A stretch of 64,000 bases of DNA, taken from positions 8,063,523 to 8,127,522 of the forward strand of contig OY744608.1 in the NCBI GenBank assembly GCA_963556255.1, in the 5' to 3' direction. Of the stretch, positions 11,300 to 23,054 are shown one piece after another (position 1 is the first letter of the stretch; each line of letters begins with the position of its first letter). Under the pieces are notes generated by a model. It saw only the letters and a list, made by a program, of their open reading frames with translations, was not told the origin of the DNA and ran no database searches. This stretch comes from Allolobophora icterica. Its lineage: Eukaryota; Annelida; Clitellata; Crassiclitellata; Lumbricidae. A program made the translations under genes and the position numbers.

Positions 11300-11545
11300 T
11301 CCCTCTCTCTGTGTCTCTCTCTGTATGTCTCTCTGTATCTCTGCCTCTATTTCTTTCTGACTGTCTCTGTTTCTGTATCTGTTTGTCTGTTTGTTTGTTT
11401 GTTTGTCTGTCTGTCGGTCTGTCTGTCTGCCTGCCTGTCTGTCTGTCTGTCTGTCCGTCCGACGAAGACGCCTTCCATCTGGCTTAAGCACACACCAGAC
11501 TCGCGTCCGTCCGTCCGACCGTCCGTCCGTCCGTCTGTCTCTTTC
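11300..11545. repeat. (TCTG)n microsatellite
   Basis: CTGTCTGT/GTTTGTTT and GTCCGTCC runs. This is the same tetranucleotide as the GACA arrays at 5098 and 9028, in reverse orientation. Confidence 0.95.
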
Positions 11546-12223
11546 TGCAGGTCCTAATATATAATCAGTTGAGTCATATACGGGTTATTCGAAGTAATCT
11601 GTCGTTTAATGCCACATAGACAATTCGTTTATTTTGATGCGCCTTGACTATCGTAATTCCATCCTTGCGGACTTTCTGAAGTTCTGAATGCGTCAGCTTC
11701 ATTCCGTCCTCAACTGCGCCGAACGAATTCTGCATGACTACTGGTGATTGGTTATTTACTGTTAAACGGCGCCTTGTCATAACAAAGATGATTAGCGGCG
11801 CCATCCTCCTTTATCCAGACTCCCGACTGGCACTACCACAGTACGGGCAGTAGCTGAGTTCACTGAAGTTCTCTTTTATATTGGACACGTCCCACTGGCT
11901 CCTCGTCGAGGAGAGGTTAAGTTCAAAATTCTCTTGGGTGGACCTGGATATGTTGGTACCGTAACGACATTCATAAGAGGCTTCATGTTCCAGCCTGCGG
12001 TCAATCTGGTCGGCGACCGTCACGCTCATCTACTAGTGGAGATATGCAGGTGCCGCGCTTTCGCATGAAAACTTGAGACCTTCGTGCCTTCTTGTTTCTA
12101 GGACCTTCCGTTTGGAACAATCTGTGGCAAACAGTCGTAAAATGCACTTGTTAGATCAATCAGATAGCCATCTGTGCAGAGGCTTTGTGAGGTACTTGAA
12201 ATGCGCGAGATTAAGTGGCCTTA
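11546..12223. repeat. Module-B repeat and unassigned sequence
   Basis: 'ATAACAAAGATGATTAGCGG' followed by a 'CTCCTTTATCCAGACTCC' phrase at 11775-11830 is a copy of module B, described at 14881-16495. The rest is unassigned. Confidence 0.55.
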
Positions 12224-12590
<367 letters not shown>

Positions 12591-12917
12591 TACACATGGA
12601 CATAAATTCGAACCTCTGACCGAGCAACAGAATTGCAACAAAGTCGACAAGACGGGAAACTAGAATCGGTTGAAAGTGGGACGAGGTCGTCACTATACCC
12701 TACTTACTTATCAGTCTACTAAACACGGCTTTCAGTCTGCAGTTTACAGCACTCGGTCACGCAGTCTGGAAAGGTTCTGTGCGTTCAGATCACAGGATGT
12801 GCCATTGGAAATGGAATAGATGTGGGCATTAGCGTCACGTCATAAAGTCATAAAACTGTTTGTTTGCTTGGCAGTCTGCCTTCCTGCATCTTTTGTTATA
12901 TAGTCTCTATGACCTGG
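12591..12917. other. No recognised gene
   Basis: Spacer between two microsatellites; nothing was recognised. Confidence 0.4.
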
Positions 12918-14105
12918 TCAGTGAGTCAGTGAGTCAGTCATTAAGTCAGCCAGTCAGTCAGTCATTCAGTCAGTCAGTCAGTCAGTCAGTCAGTCAGTCA
13001 GTCAGTCATTCAGTCAGTCAGTCAGTCAGTCATTCAGTCAGTCATTCATTCATTCAGTCAGTCAGTCAGTCACTCAGTCACTCAGTCACTCACTCAGTCA
13101 TTAAGTCAGCCAGTCAGTCAGTCACTCAGTCACTCAGTCACTCAGTCAGTCAGTCAGTCAGTCACTCAGTCACTCAGTCACTCACTCAGTCAGTCAGTCA
13201 GTCAGTCAGTCAGTCAGTCAGTCAGTCAGTCATTCATTCAGTCAGTCAGTCAGTCAGTCAGTCAGTCAGTCAGTCAGTCAGTCAGTCACTCACTCAGTCA
13301 GTCAGTCATTCATTCATTCAGTCAGTCAGTCAGTCATTCAGTCAGTCAGTCAGTCATTCAGTCATTCATTCATTCAGTCAGTCAGTCAGTCAGTCAGTCA
13401 GTCAGTCAGTCACTCAGTCACTCACTCAGTCATTAAGTCAGCCAGTCAGTCAGTCACTCAGTCACTCACTCAGTCAGTCAGTCAGTCAGTCAGTCAGTCA
13501 GTTAGTCAGTCAGTCAGTCAGTCAGTCAGTCAGTCAGTCAGTCAGTCAGTCAGTCAGTCAGTCAGTCCTTCAGTCAGTCAGTCAGTCAGTCAGTCAGTCA
13601 GTCAGTCAGTCAGTCAGTCCTTCAGTCAGTCAGTCAGTCAGTCAGTCAGTCAGTCAGTCAGTCCTTCAGTCAGTCAGTCAGTCATTCATTCAGTCAGTCA
13701 GTCAGTCAGTCAGTCAGTCAGTCAGTCACTCACTCACTCAGTCAGTCAGTCAGTCATTCATTCATTCAGTCAGTCAGTCAGTCATTCAGTCAGTCAGTCA
13801 GTCATTCAGTCATTCATTCATTCAGTCAGTCAGTCAGTCAGTCAGTCAGTCAGTCAGTCACTCAGTCACTCACTCAGTCATTAAGTCAGCCAGTCAGTCA
13901 GTCACTCAGTCACTCACTCAGTCAGTCAGTCAGTCAGTCAGTCAGTCAGTTAGTCAGTCAGTCAGTCAGTCAGTCAGTCAGTCAGTCAGTCAGTCAGTCA
14001 GTCAGTCAGTCCTTCAGTCAGTCAGTCAGTCAGTCAGTCAGTCAGTCAGTCCTTCAGTCAGTCAGTCAGTCAGTCAGTCAGTCAGTCAGTCAGTCAGTCA
14101 GTATG
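12918..14105. repeat. 1.2-kb (CAGT)n array with internal large-scale duplication
   Basis: AGTC tetranucleotide with frequent CATT and CACT variants. The variant pattern around 13290-13520 recurs at about 13730-13950 (shared 'CACTCAGTCATTAAGTCAGC' landmark at about 13083, 13421 and 13871), so the array grew by block duplication. Its 422-codon Ser-Gln-Val frame contains no non-repetitive sequence and is an artefact. The orientation is opposite to the array at 4159. Confidence 0.95.
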
Positions 14106-14223
14106 TCAGCCATTGTATTGTAAATTAAAAAGACATGGAGAGCATTCGTTGCCACAAGGCGTCGTTAAACAGCAGCAGTTCATATTGGATACTTATATAG
14201 CTCTACTCCAAGGAAGACCTAGA
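14106..14223. other. No recognised gene
   Basis: Short spacer with no identifiable feature. Confidence 0.3.
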
Positions 14224-14880
14224 GCAGAGACCTGGTGTGGCAGATAGATGCTGGCTGCTGCGGTTGGGTCTTCATCATAAAATCAATTGTTTATTGATTT
14301 CTGACTCGAAACACTCGCTCAATCGTGGTATTCGTTATGTGAATGGTTTAACACTTAGTCATGTGAATGGTTTATCAATTCGTTATGTTAATGATCTAAC
14401 ACTTTGTTATGTATATGGTTTAACACTGTTCCGTACAAGGACTAACGGATGATTTTGTGATCGTCAGAAGTTCAATTAAGAACTATTATATATTAAATTA
14501 GGTTAATTAGTAACTTTCATGACGGCTGTGCCTAATTGTCTAATGACAAGGTACCATCCGATGGTGCACCAAAAATCAAGTCGAAAATCTTATCGGATTT
14601 CGTAAGGTCATTCCATTTATACAGATTTGGCTATGGGTATTTTTTGGAGGAAGGCATAGATTTGATTTTGAAATGACCATCAATGATTAATATGGAGAAT
14701 GAAATATTTTTCAGGAGGGAACTCCAGAAAGTCAATGAAAAGCAACTGAAAGAATCGTTCTGTGTTTCAAAAATAACGCAATACTTTCTGTATAATTATT
14801 ATTACTACACGGTAACCGTCTCACGGGAGGTACGAACACTACGAACCCGTACTCTTTGCATTGCAAAGCAAGCTACCTAG
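14224..14880 (+). repeat. Duplicated segment D, copy 1
   Basis: Collinear with 18525-19300. Shared anchors are 'CAAAATCAATTGTTTATTG' (one base different here), the 'ATGTGAATGGTTTAACAC' minisatellite, 'CGTCAGA.GTTCAATTAAGAAC', 'GGTGCACC' and 'ATCAAGTCGAAAATCTT'. Copy 1 has about four minisatellite units, copy 2 about eleven. Confidence 0.85.
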
Positions 14881-16495
14881 CTTCAAAGACGAATCACAAC
14901 AATCTAGTAGTAGCAGTAGTAGCTGTTTTAATTTAACGGCACTGTGTGATAACAAAGATCATTAGCTTCGCCCTCCTCCTTCATCCAGGCTTGGGACTGG
15001 CACTGCCTAGCACTAAGGCACGGACCATGCATTGGCGGAGTTTACACAACAATCTCTTTACGTGTTCCACGATTATAGCATTGGCTGCCATTGCTTAAAC
15101 TTTAAAGGTTACTTCAAACCAACATGATGTCGTATTCAATTAGGTATATATTTATGTTAACAGCGTTTTAAAGGTGTCCAAAGAGAGCGCTATAATTAAT
15201 AGGCGACCGTGTCCTATTATGACTATATAGCTGTTTAACGACTCTGCTTCATAACAAAGATGATTATCGTCACCTCCTCTTTTATTAAGGTTCGACACTG
15301 ACACTACCAGAGTATGGACAGTGGTGGTGTGTGTCTTGTCTAACGCCATCTTACATCTCTAGGGCCGTTGACGTTGCCCTTCTCCCCCAGTCTTGGGACT
15401 AGCATTACTAGATTCCGTACGGTGGCGGATGTCAAGTTACCAGTTTTTAGACTGAATTACTATGCACATCGTTCCTCTGACATAGTCGCTTCTATTCAGT
15501 AAAATAGTAATACACGACAGCTAGTCTGCTTTCCCTTATAGGGCGAATATGGCAATTAAAAGAGGTGTGTAACGATCTTGAACAGTTCTCACCGTTCCTG
15601 CGGGATAATGCAACAGCTATACCAGCAATTCCATCAACAGACAATTAGGTTCGCGTGCCTGTTTTATCTTGTAGGGCGCAATGTACACTTTAAAAAGTGT
15701 GTAATTATTTGAACAATTCTCGCTGTTCTTATGGGATATTATTACTAAAATGAACTATAATTATAACTGAACCGCGCGCCCGCTCTCTTTTATAAGGCTA
15801 ATATTACACTTTAAAGAGGTGTGTAATTATTTCAACAGTTCTCGCAGTTCTTGTGGGATATTAGCCAGGGTTAGAATTGTCTGGGGTTGGGGGTTCAACC
15901 CCTAGGGTTAGGACCATCCAGTTCAACTTCATAGTACTCCCAGGGGGTCGTTTCCAACCCCCCAGTTGTTCTGGTGCGATTATATTGTGCATATATTTTA
16001 GCATTTTATTTCACAATTCACTTTCTATCTACTAATAAAGTAACGCTCTGGTTTATTGTGAGATCTGTGACCATGTTAATGGTATAATAATAAATTTGGT
16101 GATGTCGTCACTTTAAGGAGGTTAAGTTTTCTATGCATTTCTAAGTTTTCTCAGTTTGCAAAACACGGATATAATATTCAACTCCACATGGATCAAACTC
16201 ATCAAATTCTGACCGCCATATGATTCATTTCTCTACAATTCTCACACTGATATTGTTATCACTAACAGTTAAGAAGATTACTGGAACGTGCGCCTGCTTT
16301 CTCTTATATGGCGAATATTACACTTAAATAGGTGTTTCAACAGTTTTGCCGTTCTTGCGTGATATTAGATTCAGACAAACTCTACGTAATACCGCGCGCA
16401 GGTGTTTCGTATTTATGGCAAATATTACACACTTAAAAGAGGTGCGTAATTCTTTTGAGGGGTTATCACCTTTCGTATAGCGTTAAAGGACTGTT
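14881..16495 (+). repeat. Array of modules A, B and C
   Basis: Three short modules recur here and throughout the window. A: 'GTTTAACGACATCTTATGGC' then 'GCCGTTGACGTCGA'. B: 'ATAACAAAGATGATTAGCGT', then 'CTCCTTTATCCAGGCTTGG', 'GACTGGCAC' and a GCAGTGGCGGA hairpin. C: a TATA-rich stretch, then 'GCGTTTTAAAGGTGTC'. Clear B copies are at 14950-15040, 15240-15330 and 15380-15430. 15530-15860 has four 'GGCGAATATTACACTTTAAA'-type copies. No coding potential was seen. Confidence 0.75.
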
Positions 16496-16784
16496 CGATA
16501 GTGTAGTGGCTAGTACGCTGGATTGTCAATCGAGAGTTCGGGGGTTCAAATCCGCGCCAGGGCAGAAATTTGGTTCGAGATTTCTGTTCCATCTGCACCC
16601 CCTAGCCAACTCAGCTATGATGAGTACACTGACCGCAAACTGTCAGTGGGAAGATGAGACGGCGAGCGAGAGGACTGGCCACCCGCCCTCTTATGCCGAG
16701 GCTAAGAAAATGAAATTACTAACACTTCATACCCATGGCTGCCTCAGGGCTAGCTTAAGGGACTGCTCTTCTTCTTCTTCTAAT
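16496..16784 (+). mobile_element. tRNA-Asp-like SINE (family S1)
   Basis: The head has a pol III A box (TAGTGTAGTGGCTAG) and B box (GGTTCAAATCC). The anticodon-loop region reads TTGTCAA, consistent with a tRNA-Asp (GTC) ancestor. The body runs through 'GGAAGATGAGACGGCGAG' to a short CTTCTTC tail. The flanking direct repeat GGACTGTT (16488-16495 and 16785-16792) is a target-site duplication. Other copies are at 52081 (+) and 27735 (-). Confidence 0.85.
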
Positions 16785-17369
16785 GGACTGTTGCTTAGTG
16801 TCTGTTTAACGACATTGTCATAACAAAGAGTCAAGAATGATTAGCGTCACCCTCCTCGTATCTCCAGGTTTGGGACTGGCACTACCGGATTACGCACAGT
16901 GGCGGAGTTAGAGCATCCACTGGCGGAGTACTAACTGTCAAGCAATTACGGAGTTTTTATATATAGCATTGGTTGACGACGTTTTAAAGGTGTCCAAACC
17001 AATGGGCTAATGTGTCCACGGTCGGTTACCTTGACGGATCATCATGACAAATTTGGTGCTTTTATACGCCAGGTAACGATAATTTCACTAAGCCACCTCA
17101 CTGTCTGTCATCTGTGGCTATAGCTCTGTAGATCCTGAGTCGGGAGGTAAAGCTGTTAGTTGAATACTGACTATATCTTGGGAACAAGAATCGATTTTAA
17201 ATGCTGTGGTTGTTAACAATTCCAGGTATTTGGCAGCCTGAGTTTTGAACCGCTCTCAATTTCACGAGTTGTTCGAGAACTCAGATGTAGTATGTATGTA
17301 CATCTATGGCTGCATGACTGTATGTGACCGTTATAGCTTAACACCTGTTCTGTTTCATATGCACTTATG
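16785..17369 (+). repeat. Modules A, B and C
   Basis: A B module with the 'CACTACCGGATTACGCACAG' hairpin version lies at 16805-16900, and a C module at 16960-17000. The rest is diverged relatives; no gene. Confidence 0.6.
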
Positions 17370-17512
17370 TTATGGTTCGACATGAGCTTAACAGTCTCTC
17401 TTTGTCTCATTTCCGTATCCGCTTCAAGACCATTTTGTTCGATCGTGGTTTCATTCTGATGAGTCTCTCGCTTGAAGTGGCTCTATATAAATTTCCAACT
17501 ACCATTACCATA
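17370..17512 (+). repeat. Tail family T3
   Basis: 'TTCGATCGTGGTTTCATTC' leading to 'GTGGCTCTATATAAATTTCC'. It matches 7180-7310 and 59290-59420 and is the target of the mariner insertion that follows. Confidence 0.7.
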
Positions 17513-17514
17513 TA

Positions 17515-18519
17515 CACCGTGTCTCAAAATAAACTGTGCAAAATTGTTTCTGTCAGAACTTCGTCTAATTTCCACCAATTTTAATAATTTTTGGTAGGTA
17601 GATGGAAAAATAGCTGAAATTTTATGCTATACATAAATTTCCCACCTCACCTGACTCATGTCACCGCACTACCTTGTTAAACACAGATGTACCAATTTCT
17701 TATATAACGCTTAAATTTTTTTACATGCAACAAACTATCTGACGACTTAATTAGCACGCAGTAAAGTAAAATATGGGTTACTTAGCAGAGTTTTTAATTG
17801 TTATGACAGATCTGCTTAAAAGTGTTGGAATTAGTGCTCGAAATGTGCCCCGCTTACACGGACACAAGCGCTTAGACGGCGACTCCACTGGCCGTCGGCC
17901 AGTGGAGTGGCCGATAGCAGCATCAACGAGCGACTGGTCAAAGCGCGCCTACTCGTCGATCAGACGCGTTTTGAGTTCGTCGACGTTGGCTATTCTGGAG
18001 CTGTAAACCTTTTCCTGTAGCACACTCCATTATGCTATAGTCGACTGGGTTAAGATCCGATGAATTCGGCGGCCACAGTGTTGGAGGTATGAAGTCGGGC
18101 GTTTCTCGCTCCAGGAAAGAGACAGTGTCGCGTGCTCGATGCGCCGGGGCGCCATCCTGTTGAAAGACAAAAAAACTCGCCCTGGGATATCACGCGTATG
18201 TCTGGCAGTAGCTTCTGGGCAAGAAGGTTGTCGCGATTGTAGGCCCCATTCACTTTGACACCCGGCTCGATGAAATGGATTTCAGTGCAGTCAAGTTTCG
18301 AGACGCTAGTTGTTAAAATTTAAGCGTTATATAAGAACTTGGTACAACTGTGTTTAACAAGGTAGTGCAGTGACATGAGTCAGGTCAGGTGGAAAATTTA
18401 TGTATAGCATAAAATTTCAGCTATTTTTCCATCTACCTACAAAAAATTATTAAAATTGGTGGAAATTTGACGAAGTTCTGACAGAAACAATTTTGCACAG
18501 TTTATTTTGAGACACGGTG
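17515..18519 (-). mobile_element. Tc1/mariner-superfamily relic with about 200-bp inverted repeats
   Basis: The ends read CACCGTGTCTCAAAATAAAC inward from both sides, and the inverted similarity extends roughly 200 bases (17515-17715 against 18320-18519) with few mismatches. Both ends abut TA (17513-17514 and 18520-18521), the IS630/Tc1/mariner target duplication. The interior carries a decayed transposase on the minus strand. Inverted repeats this long are atypical for the group, which usually has about 30 bp, though long-TIR families exist. Confidence 0.85.
17900..18300 (-). pseudogene. Mariner-type transposase remnant
   Basis: Across minus-strand frames one finds a VKVNGAY segment, then LLAQKLLPDIR, then (in a shifted frame) a DGAPAHRARDT segment containing the second catalytic Asp context, then ETPDFIPPTLW and SSDLNPVDYSI with the third catalytic Asp context. 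Frameshifts and a missing N-terminal DNA-binding part make it non-functional. Confidence 0.75.
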
Positions 18520-18524
18520 TAGAT

Positions 18525-19257
18525 GATAGATCTATGCTTGGCTGTTGAGGTTAGGTCTTCATCACAAAATCAATTGTTTATTGATTTCTGACTTGAAACA
18601 CTAGCCCATTCGTAGTGCTCGAAAAGTTTAACACTTCGCCATGTGAATTGTTTAACACTTCGATGTGTCAATGGTTTAACACCTTGTCATGTGAATGGTT
18701 TAACGCCTCGTTGTGTAAAAGGTTTAACACTTAGCTATGTGAGCGTGTTTAACGGTTCGTTATGTGAACGTGTTTAACTCTTCGTTATGTGAATGGTTTA
18801 AAACTTCGCTACGTGAATGGTTCAACACTTCGTTATGTGAATGGTTCAACATTTCGTTATGTTAATGGTTTAACACTTCGTTATGTGAATGGATTCAGAC
18901 TGTTCCGTACATGGCCTAACTGGTGATTTGCGATCGTCAGACGTTCAATTAAGAACTGTTACATTAAATTAGTTTAATTAGTAACTTCTATGACGGCTAT
19001 GTTAAATTGTCTAGTGACAAGGCATCATCCGAGGGTGCACCCAAAATCAAGTCGAAAATCTTGTCGGATTCCGCAGAATCAGTCCATTGAGACAGATCTG
19101 GTTTAGGGTAGTTTTTGGGGAAGGCGCAGATTTGATTTTGAAACGAGAGCAATGATTGAGGAGAATAAACCGTTTTCTGGAGGGAATTCCAGGACGTCAT
19201 TGAAAGCAACTGAATGACTCGTTCTGTTTTTCAAAAATAACGCAATACTTTTTGTAT
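18525..19257 (+). repeat. Duplicated segment D, copy 2
   Basis: Collinear with 14224-14880. It contains the expanded 24-26 bp minisatellite (see 18618-18900) and the 'ATCAAGTCGAAAATCTTG' block at about 19048. Confidence 0.85.
18618..18900 (+). repeat. 24-26 bp minisatellite
   Basis: About eleven copies of 'TTCGTTATGTGAATGGTTTA' plus ACAC, with point variants (TTAGCTATG, TTCGCTACG). Only about four are present in the paralogous segment at 14326-14430. Confidence 0.85.
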
Positions 19258-19447
19258 TATTATTTTTGCATTTATTAAGCGCCACTATCTACTGACCAGC
19301 ACCAGTCGATTGCGCTGAGAAATTGTGATTGAAAGACTTGTTCATTTTTGTTCAAGGTCCCTCCACAGTTACCGTCTCAGGGAGGCAAGAACCCGTAACT
19401 CTCCGCGTTACAAAGCGAGCGTTCTAACCAAACGGCCACCGTGTCCC
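19258..19447 (-). mobile_element. tRNA-derived SINE, degenerate
   Basis: On the minus strand a tRNA-like head ('GGTGGCCGTTTGGTTAGAAC', an A-box-like region, and 'ACGGGTTCTTGCC', a degenerate B box) is followed by a body and a 'GTGGCGCTTAATAAATGC' tail. It interrupts the end of segment D copy 2. A weaker counterpart may exist at 14815-14880. Confidence 0.55.
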
Positions 19448-20283
19448 ACAACCAGCTATATGTATACGGGTCCAACAGTTTTACGACATCTTACGGTTTC
19501 AATCGCCGTCGACGTCATAGCAAAATCCTTTTAACAGTTCTTACCCTTCCAGTGTTATTCAAAACAAGCCGATGCTGTACCACGATTATATAGCGTGTTT
19601 GCAGTGCGTTTTAAAGGTGTCTAAAGACCATATCCTTGCGAAACGGAGAGCCGTTCAATTCCTATATTATCATCGGTAGACCTATGTATGTTAACGCCGT
19701 TTTAAAGAACGTGTATTATTGATCTTCCGTGTCCCACAATCGGCTACCGTGACCAGTGTCTACCTAGCTGTTGGGAAGTTTTTGGTATACGACTCTGTTT
19801 CATAAGAAAGATGATTAGCGTCACCCTCCTTCAGGTTCGACACTGGCGCTACACGAGTAGGGGTAGCGATAGTGTCCTTTGCTTAATCTTATGGATACCA
19901 GGGCCGTTGAGCTCGCTCTTCTTTCTCCGGACTTGGGACTAGCATAACTAGATTACGGACGTTAGCTGAGTTCAAGTTATCAATAATTATTAGTCTGATT
20001 CAGCAGGCACGGAATGGCTGGATCGAAAGTTTCTCAGTTCTCACCGTTCCTGTTGCAAGATACAGTACAAATAAAAAGACAATACTGAACCGCTCTTCTG
20101 CTTTAATTTATAAGGTAAATATCAACCTTAAAAAGGTGTGAAATTATTTGAACAGTTTTCACACCGTTTATATTGCATGACCTTAATTATGCCCACTAAG
20201 CTCGAACATTGTACCAGTTAGTTAGTTATTTCCTGTCTAACGACGCCATGTCATAACTTTCTTCCCAAAAACTAGCTATTGTT
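19448..20283 (+). repeat. Modules A, B and C
   Basis: C modules are at 19600-19625 and 19685-19710, B modules at 19795-19870 and 19900-19960, and an 'AAATATCAACCTTAAAAAGG' copy at about 20115. No gene. Confidence 0.65.
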
Positions 20284-20530
20284 TTCCCGACCTTGAAAAA
20301 GCAAATCCTTGACCAAAATGCCTCTCAAAATTACCGGCCCATATTTCGTTCCTCTCAAAGACCCTTGAAAGACTAGCTTCACTTCAGCTACTCACCTACT
20401 TTGAGCAAGCTGGGCTTCAGCCGGCCGCCCAATCTGGCTTCAGAGGCCATCATTCCACTGAAATTGCTCTCTTATCTCTGCTGTCTGATATTGATGTAGC
20501 TATTGATCACTCTCATCTCTCTCTCCTAGC
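20284..20530 (+). pseudogene. L2/CR1-type LINE reverse transcriptase fragment
   Basis: The + frame reads through a NYRPI motif, then after a one-base deletion a SFLSKTLERL segment, followed by the QSGFRGHHSTEIALL region that precedes the catalytic palm. This motif order is typical of L2/CR1-type RT. It is cut off at about 20530 by the next repeat, before the catalytic Asp residues. Confidence 0.7.
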
Positions 20531-20780
20531 ACTTTTTTTTATGTCTCGTCTGCGTGGGGGGACACACCATACATTTGTCATCCCAAAATTTTGAAGAAAC
20601 ACCAAAAAAGGTCATCAAATTTTATCGCGAAAAAAATTTGTGAGAATGAATTTTATCGTGCGTGAGTGTGAAAAAAATTTTGTGACCTCTTTTTTGTCCA
20701 GTTCAGGTAAAAACTCTTTTTTGACCAGATCATTTCTAAAGTGTCCCCCCCACCTGTCAAACAAGATCGCCGCCACTGAA
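20531..20780. repeat. Interspersed repeat R4
   Basis: Its end, 'CACCTGTCAAACAAGATCGC' plus CGCCACTGA after a C-run, matches 43530-43562. 'ACCAAAAAAG' and 'GACCA.ATCA' blocks also match 43480-43520. It interrupts the LINE fragment. Nature unknown. Confidence 0.55.
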
Positions 20781-20897
20781 AAGCGCTATAATAATGCCTA
20801 GACACATACATAGGTATACATCACATTAGGTTCGAATTACATTGCATGCGTACTTTAGGAAATTGCATTTCGCACGGAGAAGAAATTGTTCTGCATT

Positions 20898-21921
20898 CTT
20901 CTTTATGTTCTCTGCCCATTGGCAGGTTCGTATGACCAATGACGCCATCGTTCTCTGTCTTGTGCTCTTCTCTTCAGTCCACTGTATCCTTCTTCTTTTG
21001 TCATCATCCAGTCTAGCAGCATTGCCCTCGGTCTTCCTCGCGTCTTTCTCCCCTCCATCCTTCCCTCCATGATGTCTCTTAGCAGTGTCTCACTCCTTAG
21101 GATGTGCCCGATCCATTTCCTTTGTCGTCCGCGTATAGTACTTATGAGTGATCTTTGTTCTTCTACCATTTGCAGGATTTCCTCGTTCGTCCTCCGTTCC
21201 ACCCAGCTAACTCTCTCCATTCTGCGCCACACCCACATCTCGAAGGCCTCCAATCTTTTTATGTCGTCCTTCCTCATTGTCCATGTCTCGGAGCCGTACA
21301 GCACCACACTCCACACCAGTGTCTTCACCATTCTCTTCTTTAGATTCTTGCTTAAGGTTCCTCTCATCAGCTCTCCTCTTTTGTAAAATGCATCTTTTCC
21401 CATGGATATTCTTCTTTTTATTTCCTCGTGGCATCTTGCATCGTCTGTGATCACACTTCCTAGATAGCAAAACTTCTCCACCTGTTCTATTTCTTGTCCG
21501 TTTAGTGTGATCTTTATTGTTTGTGGTATTATACCGCTTCTCTTGTTTATCTTCATTACCTTTGTCTTCTTTACGTTTATTTTCATTTCATATTCCAGTG
21601 ATACCGTATTTAGACGATCCATCATCCTTTGTAAGCCCTCCTGGCTAGTTGCCAGCATCGCCTGGTCATCTGCAAATCTCAATGCCTTCACCCTTCTTCC
21701 TCCTACCTTTATCCCCTCCTCCATATCGTCTAGCGTTTCTCTTATGATCTCTTCTATATAGATGTTGAATAGGATTGGTGACAGTGGGCATCCTTGTCTT
21801 ACCCCTCTTCCTATTTTTCCTGGTTCTGAGTACTCTCCATCAACTCTTATTTTCACTCTTTGTCCCATGTATAGATTACCTATCAATCTTCTTTCTCTCC
21901 AATCCACCCCTTTTCTTCTCA
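20898..21921 (-). mobile_element. 5'-truncated RTE-type LINE
   Basis: Flanked by the direct repeat GTTCTGCATT (20888-20897 and 21922-21931), which is present once in the paralogous empty site near 28376-28385. It carries the C-terminal third of the same ORF found complete at 23308. 5' truncation with a target-site duplication is the hallmark of target-primed reverse transcription. Confidence 0.92.
20903..21921 (-). pseudogene. RTE reverse transcriptase, C-terminal part
   Basis: An open frame of about 340 codons belonging to the element. It covers the end of the palm (QGCPLSP, then FADDQAM with the two catalytic Asp), the thumb, and a C-terminal region with [19 protein letters not shown] and GRPR motifs. 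It is close to the corresponding part of the intact copy, with many conservative differences. The reading frame is intact and stops at TAA right after a GQRT motif. The first 22 or so codons of the open frame are flanking DNA, so the start is not real. It lacks the endonuclease and the N-terminal RT motifs. Confidence 0.9.
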
Positions 21922-22160
21922 GTTCTGCATTAAGGGCTGATAAAAACAATGCGAAATAATGGCCACATTCCAGCGACCAATGAAACACTGAGAAAAGAGA
22001 AGATTAAAGAACAACCAGGAATAGTAAGTAGATCTAAGGAAAGACGGAACAGTACAGAAAGAGGGACAATCAGAAGAACAACCAGAAGGAGTAAGAAGAA
22101 CTAACTAATACGGAACAGTACAGACAGAGTCACAGAGGGACAACCAGGAGAAGGATGGGC

Positions 22161-23040
22161 ATAGTTACAGTTATAGTTATCGTTAACAAAATCACGTTAC
22201 TTTCGTTAACGAACATTTTTGTTACCGTTATCGTTAACGAGAATCACCCTGATTTATAACAATATCTTACGGCACCAATGGCCGGTGACGTCGAGAGCAA
22301 AACCTTTCGAACAGTTCTCCCTCATTAGAATATAATCACAGAATATCGGATAACGAGTGTAATCCCAACTTTATATATCATATATAGACGGCGCTTTAAA
22401 GGTGTCTAATGACAGCACCCTAGACTAACGTATTCAATGCCTATATTTCATTGGTACGTAATGAACGTCATTTTAAAGGTGTCTAAAAAGAGCGGTAATT
22501 AATGATCTACCGTGTCCTACAATCGGCTACCGAGACCCATGTCTATACAGCTGGTTGGTAAGTTATTGGTTTATGACTCTGTTTCATAACAAAGATGAAT
22601 TAGCGTCACTCTTCTCTTTTATTCAGGTTCCACACTGACGCTACCAGAGTAGGAGTAGGGGTGGTGTCTAGTGTTTAACGCCATCTTATGGCTCTAGTGC
22701 CGTTAACGTTATCCTTCTTTCACAGCCTTGCGACTAGCATTATCAGATTCAGGAAGGTGGCGGATGTCGTTTCCAGTTATTACACTGAATTACTAGGCAC
22801 GTACGGTGTGGGTGGATGGAACGAGAGCTTAAGGACATCTGTTGGAAACAAAGACCATTGACGTCGACTGAAATTATTTGAATAGTTGCCACCTTTCCTA
22901 ATACATAATACAACAATTGACGATGACACAGTGGTTATAATGTGCCGCTCGCTTTTTTGTTGTTATAGGGCGAATATTACGCTTAAAGCAGGTGTGTAAT
23001 TATTTGAGCATTTCTCACCTTTGTATTGTGATATTGAAGT
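22161..23040 (+). repeat. Modules A, B and C; CGTTAACGA-rich stretch
   Basis: 22165-22245 has several CGTTAACGA palindromes. C modules are at 22385-22410 and 22455-22480, a B module at 22565-22660 and an A module at 22665-22700. The 'GGCGAATATTACGCTTAAAG' element at about 22970 is the left half of the RTE target. Confidence 0.65.
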
Positions 23041-23054
23041 TATTATGAACCTGA

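Larger units (their letters stand above)
20781..22160. repeat. Interspersed repeat R5 (host of the truncated RTE copy)
   Basis: 20781-20897 plus 21922-22160 is collinear with 28285-28790 ('GCCTAGACACATACATAGGT', 'GAGAAATAATGGCCAC' with one change here, 'CCAGAAGGAGTAAGAAGAAC'). The copy at 28285 lacks the insertion and serves as an empty site. Confidence 0.8.

Noticed and set aside
12860..14128. 422-codon Ser-Gln-Val-rich open frame
   Set aside because: It is entirely the translation of a (CAGT)n array. There is no non-repetitive domain, and the frame exists only because the tetranucleotide lacks stops.
16496..16570. A true tRNA-Asp gene
   Set aside because: A and B boxes are present, but the acceptor stem does not pair well, the sequence continues into a SINE body, and related copies exist at 27735 and 52081.
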